Assembly (NCBI RefSeq): GCF_901000735.1
Contig: NC_081545.1
Span: 24,893,780-24,957,779, forward strand
DNA: 64,000 nucleotides
Direction of reading: 5' to 3'
DNA from: Corylus avellana
Lineage: Eukaryota; Streptophyta; Magnoliopsida; Fagales; Betulaceae
Notes under the pieces: generated by a model
Seen by the model: the letters and a program-made list of their open reading frames with translations, nothing else
Database searches by the model: none
Told to the model about the DNA's origin: nothing
Program-made: the position numbers and the translations under genes
Part shown: piece by piece, positions 47,480 to 59,639 of the stretch
Position numbering within the stretch: the stretch's first letter is position 1
How the letters are laid out: the number at the start of each line of letters is the position of its first letter

Positions 47480-48844
47480 ATGGAGCTCAAAGATGCCAAC
47501 AAAAACTTCTGCTCTTGCAAACGCTTCCTCCTATTCACACTTGTTTTGTTTCAAACATTCTTATGCTTCCAATATTCCTTCACCTCTATTGCGTCTGTAG
47601 CCACAAACACAACTGTTGAAACTCCGGCCCATAATGTGTCTGAAACATGTCCGTCCGGCAGGGTTTACGTCTATGATTTACCACCCATGTTCAACAAAGA
47701 AATGCTACACAATTGCTCTAGTTTGGACCCGTGGAGCCCACGATACTGCGACGCCGTTTTGAACGGTGGGTTTGGCCGGAGAGCGACGGAGATCGCTGGG
47801 GTGGTGCCGGCGAGCCTAGCTCCGGCTTGGTACTGGACGGACCAGTTCATGTTGGAAGTGATTTTCCACAATCGGGTTTTGAAGCATAGGTGTAGAACTT
47901 TGGAGCCCGAATCCGCTACGGCTTTCTACATTCCCTTTTATGCTGGACTCGCTGTTGGGAGGCTTCTTTTCACTGGCCGTAGCGGCGAAGAGCGCGATAG
48001 GGATTGCGAGATGTTGTTGAGGTGGGTCCAACACCAGCCCTATTGGAAAAGATCGAACGGCTCAGATCACTTCATAACGCTGGGACGGATGGTATGGGAT
48101 TTTCGACGGTGGGGGGAGAACGAATGGGGGTCCAGCTTTGTCCACATGCCCGGGATGAAGAAAGTCAATCGCCTCGTCATTGAGCGGAGTCCGTGGGACC
48201 CACTCGACATCGGTGTGCCTTACCCCACTGGATTCCATCCCAGATCCGATGCTGACGTGTTGGAGTGGCAGAGGCATGTTCGCGCACACAAGCGGAGCCG
48301 CCTCTTCTGCTTCGTCGGAGGGAAACGTGGCGCATTTAAGGACGATTTTAGAGGTCGGTTGCTGAGTTATTGTCAGAACGAGTCAGATTCTTGCCGACTC
48401 GTGGATTGCAGCGGGACTCGGTGTTACAATGGTGCCTCGGCTATCTTGGACACGTTCTTGGGTTCCGAGTTCTGCCTGCAACCCAGAGGGGACACGTACA
48501 CGAGGCGGTCCATGTTCGACTGCATGGTGGCCGGTTCAATCCCGGTTCTTTTTTGGAAGCGGACCGCTTATGATCAATACGAGTGGTTTTTACCGGGTCA
48601 ACAACTGGCGAGTTATTCAGTTTTTATTGATCACGAATCGGTGAAAAATGGGACGGCCATAATTAGGACGGTGCTTGAGAAGTATAGCAGAGAAGAGGTG
48701 AAGAAGATGAGGGAGAGGGTGATTGATTTTATTCCGAAACTTCTATATGCAAAACCTCAAGAGGGTTTGGAGAGTATAAAAGATGCTTTTGATGTTGCCA
48801 TTGATGGGGTCTTCAGGAGGATTAAGGAGAAACATGGAGGCTAA
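47480..48844 (+). CDS. GT47 xyloglucan galactosyltransferase, XLT2-like (copy A'')
   Basis: 454 aa, intronless, same anchor and GT47 motifs as copies A and A'. Relative to copy A I read L387S, K397T, R408K, E416D and E442D, all in the C-terminal 70 residues. The first 380 residues match copy A rather than A' at positions 61, 222 and 330. The signature GSEFCLQPRGDTYTRRS is intact. Clustering of all changes at the 3' end is unusual for simple drift and suggests conversion of the 5' part. If the block is an alternative haplotype, this may be an allele and not a paralogue. Confidence 0.9.
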   Translation: MELKDANKNFCSCKRFLLFTLVLFQTFLCFQYSFTSIASVATNTTVETPAHNVSETCPSGRVYVYDLPPMFNKEMLHNCSSLDPWSPRYCDAVLNGGFGRRATEIAGVVPASLAPAWYWTDQFMLEVIFHNRVLKHRCRTLEPESATAFYIPFYAGLAVGRLLFTGRSGEERDRDCEMLLRWVQHQPYWKRSNGSDHFITLGRMVWDFRRWGENEWGSSFVHMPGMKKVNRLVIERSPWDPLDIGVPYPTGFHPRSDADVLEWQRHVRAHKRSRLFCFVGGKRGAFKDDFRGRLLSYCQNESDSCRLVDCSGTRCYNGASAILDTFLGSEFCLQPRGDTYTRRSMFDCMVAGSIPVLFWKRTAYDQYEWFLPGQQLASYSVFIDHESVKNGTAIIRTVLEKYSREEVKKMRERVIDFIPKLLYAKPQEGLESIKDAFDVAIDGVFRRIKEKHGG

Positions 48845-49207
48845 TTAATGCTTTTCCAATTTAAATTTTAAGAGTTATTGTTATTTTGTAATTCAATAAT
48901 ACATTTTACTCTAAGTCAGTCAAACTAGCTCTAGAGTTTTGTCAATGTATTCCAATGGGTACATATTAGAATTGATTAAATAGAGTTTGTTTTTTTTAAA
49001 AAAAGTTGTGATTACTCTTTTGACATGACTTCAATTCCTTTGTTTAGTCATACGTCAATTCTTATGTTTTATGTTCTTGATCTATTTGCGTGACAATTCT
49101 TTCCATGTATCTGATTTTATTGGAGTATAAAATAACACTTATATAGACATTGTAACGCCATTGACATTAATTAACTATTATAATTAGTTTGAAGTGTCAC
49201 TTAGCTT

Positions 49208-49572
49208 GTGGAATTAATGGGGATAGGAGTTGTTGTACAAGAGAATAGGAGGCGGGTTATTGCAGTGATAAGAAAGACTAGACTGAGCCTTTTTGAGCCA
49301 ACGGGAGAAGCTCTTGCTTCTTTTCATGCAGCATTTCTATGCCGAGACCTAGGCATCCTACATCTTTTTTTAAAGGTGATGCGAAACTCATAGTGGATGC
49401 TTTGAACTCAAACGTGAGCACTTGGAGTTGGTTTAGTCACATTTTGGAGGATACGCGTCGTATTTTGCATACGTTCCCAAGGTGGAGATGCGGTTTTGTC
49501 CATCGTAAAGCCAACGATGCGGCACACAAATTTGCAAAGACGGCTACTACAAATGCCAGTGATAGGATATAG
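49208..49572 (+). pseudogene. RNase H-like remnant, frameshifted, inverted copy
   Basis: Two overlapping frames (49208-49393 and 49339-49572) together match the 128-codon frame of the other copies. A frameshift lies near 49370-49390. The loss of the frame here fits a nonfunctional fossil. Confidence 0.65.
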
Positions 49573-49642
49573 ATGGATCATTCTTTAAATTGTATTAGTG
49601 ATATTGTATTGATGGAGCAAGTAACTTCATCTCTTTGATTGT

Positions 49643-49684
49643 TTTTTTTTTTTGTATGTCCGTACAAGAGGGAGAAGGGAGACT
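49643..49684 (-). mobile_element. 5'-truncated SINE insertion, inverted copy
   Basis: Same insertion as 34849-34890: poly(T), then TATGTCCGTACAAGAGGGAG, between ATCTCTTTGATTGT (49629-49642) and ATCTCTTGATTGT (49685-49697). Confidence 0.8.
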
Positions 49685-50229
49685 ATCTCTTGATTGTTGA
49701 TGGAGCTTTTTTTACTCCACCTTCTGATTTTTTCATCAATGATAATCATCTATTTTTTTTTTTAAAAAAAAAGGCACTCCCACATTAATTAACTAATAAA
49801 CATCAAAATAAAATATAAAAGAAAGCGAAAATTTATTGATTTACATTCTATCGTCGATGCAAACGAGAGTCTTCAAGTACAAGTCATTTTCAAGCATACA
49901 ATACCCAACTCTTTTCCGACGCATTTCACGTTTTTTTTCAAATGGTAGCCACGTATTGAACTTTTATAGTTTTTTTTTTTAAAAAAAAAAGAAAAATTTA
50001 TAACAAATTATTTTCATACCACCTTCCAATAGGCAATAGAATAAAAATGTGGTATAAAAACGTCAATTTTTCCCCAGAAAAAAAAAAGAAAAAAAACTTT
50101 TATTTTCATAGCTTAAGAATTCTTAAACCATTTTTTTGCCATTCAAATTAATTTAGTGAAAAATCTCGCCCAAATATCAAAGAGAAATACTGAAATAGTG
50201 TCACATACAAACAATAATAACTCTGTAGG

Positions 50230-50677
50230 AAAAATATAATTTAGTTCTTTATATTATTAGTTATTTTTATTTTAACTTTTTAATGTTTAAAAAGTGATAA
50301 AATAGTCATCTAAACTCCCAAAAAGTTACAATTTAGCCACTTTATTAGTTAACACCGTCAAATAGAATAAAAAATACAAAATAACATTATTTTTTGAGAT
50401 TAAATTATTAAAATGCCATTTTGAAAAAAAAAAAATCAATTTAAAAAATGCCTCTAAAAAACGACGTTGTTTTGACAAAAAGAAGGTGGATTAGGGGTGG
50501 CTCAACGGCCACCCCCAAGCCAATGGAATGGCCGCCCAGCCACACGGGCAGCCACCCCCATGGCCTGGCGGTGGCTTGTCGACCACCACCATGGCCTTTG
50601 GGGTGGCTGGCAAGCCAACTCTAAACCACCGTTGGTTTTTTTTTTTTTTTTTCAAAATGGGAGGGTATTTTTTAAAT
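50230..50677. repeat. Fold-back element with GC core, cut by the gap
   Basis: One AT-rich arm and the GC core (about 50495-50630, GGCCACCCCCA / GCCATGGGG-type units) are visible. The second arm is lost in the gap. Confidence 0.65.
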
Positions 50678-50777
50678 NNNNNNNNNNNNNNNNNNNNNNN
50701 NNNNNNNNNNNNNNNNNNNNNNNNNNNNNNNNNNNNNNNNNNNNNNNNNNNNNNNNNNNNNNNNNNNNNNNNNNNNN
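50678..50777. other. Assembly gap, 100 N
   Basis: Joins the inverted copy to the XLT2 contig. The expected ATS3 gene of the inverted copy is missing here. Confidence 1.
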
Positions 50778-50807
50778 TTTATATATATATATATTTTCTT
50801 TCCATTA

Positions 50808-52295
50808 TTACCACTTGAACCCCCCCTCCTCTTGCTCCCTGAACCTCCTGAGCACCCCCTCGATAGCCACATCGAAAGCGTCCTTTATGGTCTCCAACCC
50901 CTCCTGGGGTCTGGCATACACTATCTTCGGTATATTGTCGATCACTTTCTCTCTCATTTTCCTCACCTCCTCTTTACTGTAACTCTCCAGCACATCCTTG
51001 ATAGACGTTCCATTTTTGACCGCGTTACGGTCTATGAAAACCGAGTAACTCTCCCATTTGTCCGGTAAAAACCACTCGTACTGGTAATACGCGGTTCGCC
51101 GCCAGAAGAAAACCGGGATCGAACCGGCCAGCATGCAGTCGAAAATCGACCTTCGCGTGAAGCTATCACCCCTCGGCTGCAAACAAAACTCGGAGCCCAG
51201 AAACGTTTCGAGGATCGCCGACGTGCCGTTTGAACACCGAGACTTGGCGCAGTTTACAACCGTACACGTGTCCGTCTCATTGCATTGTCTAAGTAACAGT
51301 CCTCTGAAGTCGTTCCGGACCGCGCCACGCGTCGCTCCGGCGAAGGAGAAGAGGCTGGCGCGGTTACGCTCGCGGACGAAGCGCTGCCATTCTATAACGT
51401 CGGAGTCTGACCTGGGGTGGAATCCGGTGGGGTAGGGCACGCCGACGTCGAAGTAGTCCCACGGGTTCCGCTCGATCAGGAGGCGCGTGATGTTCCGCAT
51501 CCCGGACATGTAGATACAGCGGGAGCCCCAGTCGTGATCCTTGGAGCGCCGAAAGTCCCACGTGATGCGCCCCATCGTGAGGAAGTGATCCCAGCCATTG
51601 GATCTCTTGTAGTACGGCTGGTCCTGAACCCACCCCAACATCATCTCGCAGTGGCGATCGCGCTCTCTGGCGCTCGAATTCGACCACAGATGCTTCCCCA
51701 CCGCGAGTCCAGCGTAGAACGGTATGTAGAAAGCCGTGGCGGATTCGGGCTCCAGAACCCGGCACTTATGCTTCAAAAGCCGGTTGTGGAACACGATCTC
51801 GGACACGAACTGGTCCGTCCAGTACCACGCCGGGACCAGTCCCTCCGGCACGATACCGGCGAGCCCGGTGGCGCTCCGGCCGAATCCGTCGTTGGCCAGC
51901 GCGTCGCAGCGCGAGCTCCACGGGTTCAAGTCGTCGCAATTGGCCAGAATCTCGGAGTTGAACGCAGCGGGCAACTGGTAGACAAATATCCGATCCGACC
52001 CGCATGGGTCCTGTGTCGGGTCGACGGGTGTGGAGTTGCCGACATGGATGTTGGCCTGGCGGCCGAGTGGGTTGGGGAGGGAGAGGGAGAGAGGGAGGGA
52101 GCGGAGGGTGAAGACGAGGAGGATCTGGAGGGAGAGGATGGTGAGGAGGAGGCAAGTGCGAGGGTGGGCATGGTGGATGGGTTGGAGGACGGAGTTGAGG
52201 GAATTGAGAGAGTTCTTGCGCTCTAACAACGCGGGGTTTTTGGGTTTTTTCTGAGGCTCGGAGGAAGCGTGATTGGGAATGGGAAGCGAAAGCAT
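50808..52295 (-). CDS. XLT2: XLT2-type xyloglucan galactosyltransferase (GT47), complete
   Basis: Intronless, 495 aa. Residues 1-46 are cytosolic, 47-65 are the signal anchor (TCLLLTILSLQILLVF), and a Pro/Ser-rich stem runs to about 95. The GT47 domain follows: DRIFVYQLPAAFN, PAWYWTDQFVSEIVFHNR, ESATAFYIPFYAGLAVGKH, DHFLTMGRITWDFRRSKD, WDYFDVGVPYPTGFHPRSD, NGTSAILETFLGSEFCLQPR, GDSFTRRSIFDCMLAGSIPV. Arabidopsis XLT2 galactosylates the second xylose of xyloglucan XXXG units in the Golgi. The close match across the whole domain and the short N-tail make it the likely XLT2 orthologue. Coding GC is far above the flanks, and a long opposite-strand frame (51417-52226) is a by-product. Against 63007-64000 I see only two base differences in the shared part, changing W to G in the tail (EEGGFKW) and I to V (GWVQDQPYY). 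Confidence 0.92.
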   Translation of the reverse strand: MLSLPIPNHASSEPQKKPKNPALLERKNSLNSLNSVLQPIHHAHPRTCLLLTILSLQILLVFTLRSLPLSLSLPNPLGRQANIHVGNSTPVDPTQDPCGSDRIFVYQLPAAFNSEILANCDDLNPWSSRCDALANDGFGRSATGLAGIVPEGLVPAWYWTDQFVSEIVFHNRLLKHKCRVLEPESATAFYIPFYAGLAVGKHLWSNSSARERDRHCEMMLGWVQDQPYYKRSNGWDHFLTMGRITWDFRRSKDHDWGSRCIYMSGMRNITRLLIERNPWDYFDVGVPYPTGFHPRSDSDVIEWQRFVRERNRASLFSFAGATRGAVRNDFRGLLLRQCNETDTCTVVNCAKSRCSNGTSAILETFLGSEFCLQPRGDSFTRRSIFDCMLAGSIPVFFWRRTAYYQYEWFLPDKWESYSVFIDRNAVKNGTSIKDVLESYSKEEVRKMREKVIDNIPKIVYARPQEGLETIKDAFDVAIEGVLRRFREQEEGGFKW

Positions 52296-53388
52296 CGGAG
52301 AAAGAGTGTTGAGCCTTTTTTTCCGTTAATGGTGGGGGGAGGATTCAAGAGAGAGAAGTAGGGGGTGTTTGTGGGGGAGATTGGACTATAGGATAATTTT
52401 AGAGCTCAAGAAGGAGGCGAGCGATCGACACGTGTGCGCGGACTTTGGGGTTACCGGCTGGCTGGGGCAACCGACACCGGTATAAACTGCTTTTTAACTG
52501 ACACGTGGGCGTTTTCGTTTCGGTGGGTCTGGGTTCTCTCTGGTGATTGAGCCATTATGAGCATCAGTTTTGGAAAGATTGACAATACTTCATAGATTAC
52601 AATAGCATATTAGCAATGGCGCATTATGATTATGATTTTAAGGAGAATGACCATATGTTTTATACCTCATAAAAAACAACCCATAAATATTAATTCTGTC
52701 TTTTTTTTTTCTTTTTCTTTTTTGTCAAAGTTTTTTCATTCCCACTTTTATTTTTTATTTTTAAACAAAAATATTATCAAACAATCTAAAATACAAAATT
52801 ATTAAAATTATTTTCACATTTATGTCATTTTAAAATATTTTTTCAAATAGAAAACAAAAGAAAAAAAAAATCATCAAAATACATTAGGAAACGGAACCTT
52901 ATCTTAATTTTTTTTTAAAGGGATATTCAAATATTTGTGGTTTATAGTAGAGAGGAGTCATGCAAATTATATGCAAATTATAAATCAATTCGAGTAATGT
53001 TATATATCATATTTTTATTTGATGTAATAATCTCAATTAACTCTATGATTTTTTTAGTAATGCTATAAATTACATTTTTATCTCACAATGCTAATATGGT
53101 AATCTTGACCAACCATTTAATCAATCATTGTAAAAAAAAAAAAAAAAGATTTATTCAAACTGTCACGTCAACATTATAGGATAAACATGTTGTATAATAT
53201 ATAAGTATATATAAAGGCCGATGCAATGATTGATTGCGATTGCCGCAAGTAAGATAAATAAGAAATAAAAGTATAATTTTTAACATTATTCCTTGAATTT
53301 TAAGCACTAAAATGCATTGTAATGCTCTGAGTAATGTTATTCAACACAATTTATCGTAATGTGACACATTTAGTAATCATTAGATATT
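52296..53388. other. XLT2 upstream region, no other gene
   Basis: GC-rich near the gene, then AT-rich from about 52600. No confident TATA box. Repeat arms with TAATGTTATATATCA / ATGTTGTATAATATATA at about 52995-53200 look like another decayed MITE. Confidence 0.45.
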
Positions 53389-53570
53389 GAGAAATGTTAT
53401 GGGTACAAAATTTTTTACTAAGAGAATCTTATCAAACTGATGTGTAGCTCATTTATTGGTACCCGTTACATTTCTTTTAATTAATTGTTTTGTTTATCTC
53501 CAATGAATGAGCTACACATCAGTTTGGTAAAACTCTCTTGATAACAGATTTGATACCCCTAACATTTCTC
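53389..53570. mobile_element. MULE-type MITE, 182 bp
   Basis: TIRs are GAGAAATGTTATGGGTA and, reversed, GAGAAATGTTAGGGGTA. The inner arms share AAACTGATGTGTAGCTCATT. The target duplication is TTAGATATT / TTAAATATT (9 bp, one mismatch; 53380-53388 and 53571-53579). It lies inside an older inverted repeat (about 53327-53640). Confidence 0.82.
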
Positions 53571-53639
53571 TTAAATATTAATCATTGCTACGTCACTACA
53601 ATGTAATTGACTAATTGTGGTGTGAAGAATTTCATTTCT

Positions 53640-56040
53640 CTAAAATTAATAACCATCTAATTTTTTTTTTTTGTACTAAATATTTACATTTTGACTTGCT
53701 TGAAATAAAGTGAGCCAACAAACTATATTTGATGCCCTTATTACGTTAAATACATTAGCGTCAGCTATGGTGTAATTGTCCTGTTCTATTGATGAACGAT
53801 TATTGATAATTAATAGTAATATATTTCCTCTATCTCTTAATAATAACCCTTATTTCTTTTTATGATTATCCCGAAAAATGTATCTTAAATATCTAAAAGA
53901 CAACAATAGCTTCTCACAAATTGGTTTAATATCTCTGAAAGATCATTTGGATTTGGATAACGAAGGTGCCAGAAGGCCGCGGTTCCTTGATAACACGACA
54001 CAGGTGTTGGCAACGGATCACAGCTCGGATCTTGTTTTATAAGCGCAGAAGGCTGGAAAAAAGTGACGCATGACGCAAACTCCAACCACGTGGGGAAACA
54101 ACGTAGGTCCAAGCTGAAGATCCTGACACCTGTTAGATACTGTCGTCGTTGGTGGCCAGAAACCAAACGACATCGTACCTTCGATGGACGTCATGCCGTC
54201 TATAAAATATTGTTGAATTGGGGGTGCGTGGCGTCCGGTGCAGCTGGGTTTGAATAATTATTGATATAGGGAAGGTGCTAGCGTACGACGCGCTTATAAC
54301 TTTGTCTTGGTAAATATAAATAGTAGTCGAGGTAATTGCCGACAAAATGGGTTTTGTGTCTTGGGTTTGTGCCTAAATATTTGAGACCATTCATCTGGTC
54401 ATAGGCCTGACACGTGGCGGATAACCAGTGGGTGATGTAGTAGGTCCCAAGTAGGAGGTTGAGCTGATGGCTCTGTGGTCCATCCTTTTTTTTTTTTTTT
54501 TTTTTTGCCTATCATCATCCTGCTCATCTCCGCTAGGCGCTAGTGGGACATCGAACATGTCCTGCTAGTGCTTGCGAAATTCAACTTTCTTCTGTCACGT
54601 GCTTTATAATTCAACTGTTTTTTTTTTTTTCTTAAAAAAAAAAAATTAATTTGTCAGTAACAAAATTATAGATATTCCATAAGTGATATATATTGTAGGA
54701 TCAAATTATTTCAATTATTGTTAATGTTTGCTCATTAAGTTCGAGTCGTGTCGAAACAGAAATATAAGATTATACAAGCTAATCATAATTTGATTAATTA
54801 ATTAAATATATCAAATTCCTCAAGTTCTTAATTCTAACCTATTAATTTTGTATTGAATTTATAAGTCATGTAAAAAATTATTAGAGTTAAACATTACGTG
54901 TTATAGAAGGTGTAAAATTATATAAGTTAACCCAAACTCAACCTATTTAATTAAACGTGCTAATTTCATATTAGATCTATAAATCATGTAAAAAATTGTC
55001 ACGTCTCTCAAATTGTGTTTAGAGTTTATGTGATAATGGCTACTACAGTTGTTAATAATTGCACTAGATTAAAAATGGGAGAATCAATTGAATTTCATTA
55101 ACAACGAGTGAGGAAATGTGAACAGTTTCATTGGTTTTCGAGTTAAGGAGGATGAGTTTCAGCATTGAGTTTTTTACTCTCAAAATCGAGGAATATGAGA
55201 TACTTATACATTGAGTTGAGTCTGAAGATTAATCCTGAGTTGGCGGATATTGATGTCATAAATATGTCTTGAATGTCAGATTTATAACTTGTAACTTCTT
55301 AGTTTCGGCTATGATTTTTTAAGAGCTTTTACTTTGTGAGGTAAGAGCTTTATACTTTTGACCCTTCATCAATTAATAAGAGGCTGGAATGATTCCCCTT
55401 AAAAAAAAATAATAAAATAAAATAAAAAAGAAAAAGGGGGAGGAAATGAGATAGCTTGAGCTATATTACGTACAAAGTTGTTTAATGTTGCATTGAATTA
55501 TAGAGCTAAAAGGGGGGATGCCCCATTATGAATAGCAATAGATGGACAGCCTTCATTATGAAACACATGCAATGAGCAAAATATCCGGAAATGGACCCCT
55601 TCTCCGATGCCTATTTCAGCCATTGTTTGTGTTTTTGCTAAATTTGAAGCCCATGTGATGTGGATATGTGGCTTCCATGCACAACGGCTAGATCTGGTTA
55701 ACTTGTTCATTGAGATGTGTAAATAACTGTCAACTTAATTAACTCTCAACCTTTATTGATTGGACCGCGAGGCACCACAATCGGCTTACATCTGTGCTTT
55801 CGCATGTGATTAATTAATGCATGATCTAGTTTTGAACAAATATAATCATATCATATCATATTTATATTCCTTCACCACTTTTTAAGATATCAAAAGGGAA
55901 TTCAATAACATATTTCACATACAATTATTATTATTTTTTGTTTTAATGGGATGCACGAAGTATCAAACTTGTTGCCTGGGTCCTCCTTTTGTTACTTTAT
56001 TTTTCAAAGTTTACGTGGCGCAATCCTTTAATTTAAAAGT
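53640..56040. other. Gene-poor AT-rich spacer
   Basis: No domain-bearing open frame. 54000-54450 is less AT-rich and contains ACACGTGG-type words (54410) but no recognisable coding region. The 70-codon frame at 55498-55710 has no motif I know. Confidence 0.4.
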
Positions 56041-56048
56041 TAATTTTT

Positions 56049-56412
56049 AGGGTAAAATTTAATTAACCTCCATAAATTGTCACCACAATGATAATCTATC
56101 TTAAAAACTATCCATTACAACAATTTACCTTTTAAACTACCAAAACATTGATAATGTACCCAAATTTTTAAAAAATGACAAAATTACCCTTATTAAAATA
56201 AAAACAAAAATACTAAAATTTATTTATTTCTTCCAAAATTTTAAGGGCATTTTTGTCTTATTGAAAATTTTATAAGAATTATTTCGTCATTTTGCTAGTA
56301 TTAGGGGTTACATTGTCATTATTTTGGTAATTTTGAGAATAAATTATCGTAATTAATAGTTTGGAGGGTAAATTGTTATTGGGATAATAATTTGAGGAGA
56401 TAAAGTACCCTA
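56049..56412. repeat. Decayed fold-back repeat
   Basis: Left phrases AGGGTAAAATTTAATTAACC and ACTACCAAAACATTGATAAT are mirrored on the right by ATTGTCATTATTTTGGTAAT and AGATAAAGTACCCT. It resembles the half-repeat upstream of the GT47 promoters (12497-12960). Noncoding. Confidence 0.55.
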
Positions 56413-57269
56413 ACTTTTATATATTAAATGCTGTAAAGAACCACGTCGTATAAATTTATAAATTGAGAAGAATGAGAGTTTTTGTCTTGCAGTCCTCCGT
56501 AGCGGAAGTTTTGAGGATGTTGTACGCGGATGTTCCTGGAACACGATGAAAAATTACTTTTCAGGAATGAAGACTGGGAATTTCATGACTTAGCCGGTCC
56601 AATTTGCCCGCTGCCGACGACTTTTCAATTCACTTTTGTCTTTTTTCTTTTTTGTCATTGAGACTATGATCACATTTATTCGGTGATACCGTCACCCGGA
56701 AAAATTCCAAATCTATATTTCTGGTTTTGGAATAACGGGTGGTGGGGGGAATTATTATTACTTATTAGGGATTATGATAAGACATGTCTCATACTTTGTC
56801 TTGTTCCATTACCATGACCTTTTGTTTGCCAGCTTTTGAGTGGATCGAATATCCGTATTCCCATATGTTGTTTGCTTCTTTAAGCGTTAGGCTTTAGCTT
56901 TAATAATTAGGGTTCATAGTCCCTCTTTGGCATCCAATGATGATTATATCTTTTCTCTCATAATAATACCCCCCAAAAGGAGAAGAACAACGCAAATCAA
57001 CCTGAATCAAATTTTAAGAAATAAAGTTGAATCATGGTGAATAAAATCTCAATAAATCTGGCTTAAATAGTTAAATCATTGGACAAAAGATTATTAGCTC
57101 ACGTAAAGTAAAGTGAGTAGATTATAAAAGGACATTACTTAACTTAAAAACACTTTTTTTTTTTTTTTTTAAGCTAAAAACTTAAACTACCATGTTTGGT
57201 CCTAACATCTTGAAACATGCTTTCATATCTTGTTAGCATTTTTTTTTAAAAAAAGTTGGAGGGGAAGAC

Positions 57270-57545
57270 CAATTGTGACTAATTCTAGCTGGGCATGACC
57301 ATAATAGCACAAACATGCGAGGGACTGCTCAGAAGGGACCTAGACGGTGAAAACTGCAAGCGCACCCTTAAGATCAGCCAAGCCATAACTTAACCGCCCG
57401 TTCCACCAGGGCATCAATGGGAACCAAGGTGGTTTATACTAAACAGGCAAAGAAATTCTCCATTGCGAAAATTTGAACCTACATCTTAGTACTTACCTAA
57501 CCATTTGAGAATTTCTTTGAGCCATTGAACCACCACCTTGATAGT
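57270..57545 (-). repeat. Possible tRNA-related SINE
   Basis: On the minus strand TGGTTCAATGG (57525-57535) and GGTTCAAATTTTCGC (57465-57479) are spaced like pol III A and B boxes, in a repeat-like context with no coding. No cloverleaf. The family differs from the SINEs at 245 and 676. Confidence 0.4.
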
Positions 57546-58953
57546 ATATCTTGTTAGCCATAAATTATGTTTCATATAGATTAGGAGTTCGTTTCCATAT
57601 CCCTTGCTGCTTTTGAACATACAAATTTACTAAGTGAAAATCAACATTTTATTTTTGCAACTACTGATCCAATAGTTGATTTTCACAATCACATTATGAT
57701 AATGTTGTCTAACAATCTACTAAATTGTATTATTTTTATTATGCTATATTTTTAACGTGATTTAATTATTTTTCACTCAAATCTGTATAGTCAATATCCA
57801 GTTGAATCATGGAAAACAAAAATGGGAAAGATCCCCTCGTAGTCATTTTCCCTCATTCAATTAGAAAAATAAATTTTTTAAAAAAAATGGTAAACAAAAC
57901 CTCAAGAAATTAGGCTAAATCATTTGACAGGATTCCATTTCCATGTATGTCAACTTTTATATATAGACCACCTCTTGTAATTACTAATAAATGTGATTAA
58001 CAAAAAATAAAGTGTGAAAATCAATTTTGTTGTTACCTTATGAAAAAAAAAAAAATAAAATTGTTTAAACTCTCATATGTCGTCAACAAGCAATTGTCAT
58101 GGTGAGATATACATTTCCTTTTCTTTTTTTTTTGAATTGGTAGCATGCCAACCAATCCAAGGTTGTAGATTTCAAAATCATCATAAATCTAATAGTGATT
58201 TTTAAAGCCAAATCAAGAGACGTGAGAGCGAGAATATAGGAGTGAGTTTGTGTAGCATTTCTCATTCAAAACAAAAGTTTCTGTCATGGACATGCCAGAT
58301 AAAGTACCAGGACGAAAGCATTGCAATTACTATTACTGTTTCTTCAAGAGCAATGGTCCAACATTGTCCCCATTAGCTTTGTTGTGCTTGACATGGCTTC
58401 CATCACACAAAGGGAAAGTTCCCGACCTCCAACATCTGCAACAAAACTCAAAGTTTAGATACATGGGCTACTACAAAAGGGGAATTGGGATTTTCTGAAA
58501 TCCCCATCCCAAAGACAAGGAACCGGGGAATTGCAGAAAATTTGTGAGAAATGACTCCCTGCCTGAGCAGAAGGGGACATATCCCCTACCCAAGTAGGGA
58601 GGGTAGGAGGAATTGGCCGGGATCCCAATTGTAGGGCTCCCGATCCGCTACAAGGGCATACTATCAAACAATTTCAAAAGAATGCATCTACATGTTATTC
58701 ACTTTAGGCAACCGTTTCCTTACAAAATATTTCAGCTGTTTGTGGTCTGGACCATATTTAAGGTTTGATTTTTGTATCGAAGACGTAACAAAATTGTACG
58801 GCCACATCGGTAACCAGGATCGGCAGACCAAAGACCTTGAAGAGACTGACAAATCTCTACGCATCTTATTAACCGTAGCTCAAAATATTACTTGTGAAGA
58901 ATCTAAAATACCCTTAAGCGAGGAAAAAGCGCAATAGCAATCATTTTGGTGAG

Positions 58954-59148
58954 TCAAAAAGAGCTGTTGCCTGAAGCAGTCATCCAATTCTGTGGGATTT
59001 CTACACCGAGAAAAGTCTGGTTATTCTTCTCACACCAAATAGACAACATTATGCAAAACATTATACCATTCCAAATCCGACCACCTCTATGCATATTAAA
59101 CCACATCTTCCAGCACTTAAGCAACTCAACCACATTCTTAGAGAACAC
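58954..59148 (-). pseudogene. LINE ORF2 C-terminal remnant
   Basis: The frame WFNMHRGGRIWNGIMFCIML, then SIWCEKNNQTFLGVE, is the usual 'W..W..IP.C..W.IW.ERN.R.FE' tail of plant L1 ORF2. It is short and isolated, with decayed sequence around it (58700-59280). Confidence 0.6.
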
Positions 59149-59639
59149 CCAGTTAACTCCAAGAAAGAGCAGAACAATAAGGATCCTTAATCCGCAGTGG
59201 GAAATAGAAAGGATGAAACTAGCTCGGATCCAACTAAAGGCACTAGCATTAGATTCTAATATTACTTGTATTTTATAGTTCCAAGCCTCTTGGACTTGTT
59301 ATTGCATATATATTTCAAATCAGACAGACTATTACACGTAATAAAACTTCGGGTTTATATCAGAACATCCTTAGTGTTTCCAAAGTCATCACCAACCAGA
59401 CAAGTTCCCCTAACAGCTCTCGGCATTGTAAGTTAAGTCTGCCCTGAAAAATTTTCAGCCACTTTCTGGCATGAGTAAGACTTATTTGTGTGTATGTGTG
59501 TTGGTGGGGCTAAGAAATAACTCACCAAAGGTCATGTTATATTCCCAAGACCACAGGGGATGCTCGAAATTTAATTTCATTAATTCAAAGACAACAAGTA
59601 TAAGAAAATATGGTCCAAGAAATGTAACACCCTACACAA

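Larger units (their letters stand above)
42266..50677. repeat. Inverted third copy of the locus
   Basis: Read backwards, this block follows unit 1 from the fold-back element (about 8.6 kb) through the RNase H remnant, GT47 gene, P1, AT insert and P2 into the 3' half of the chromovirus (about 16.9 kb). Both ends are scaffold gaps. Confidence 0.88.

Noticed and set aside
51417..52226. A 269-codon plus-strand frame
   Set aside because: It is a shadow of the GC-rich XLT2 coding strand. The composition (Val/Arg/Gly/Glu-rich) and lack of motif fit an antisense artefact.
54063..54345. Possible short gene in the less AT-rich island at 54000-54450
   Set aside because: Frames on both strands are short and without motif or splice support.
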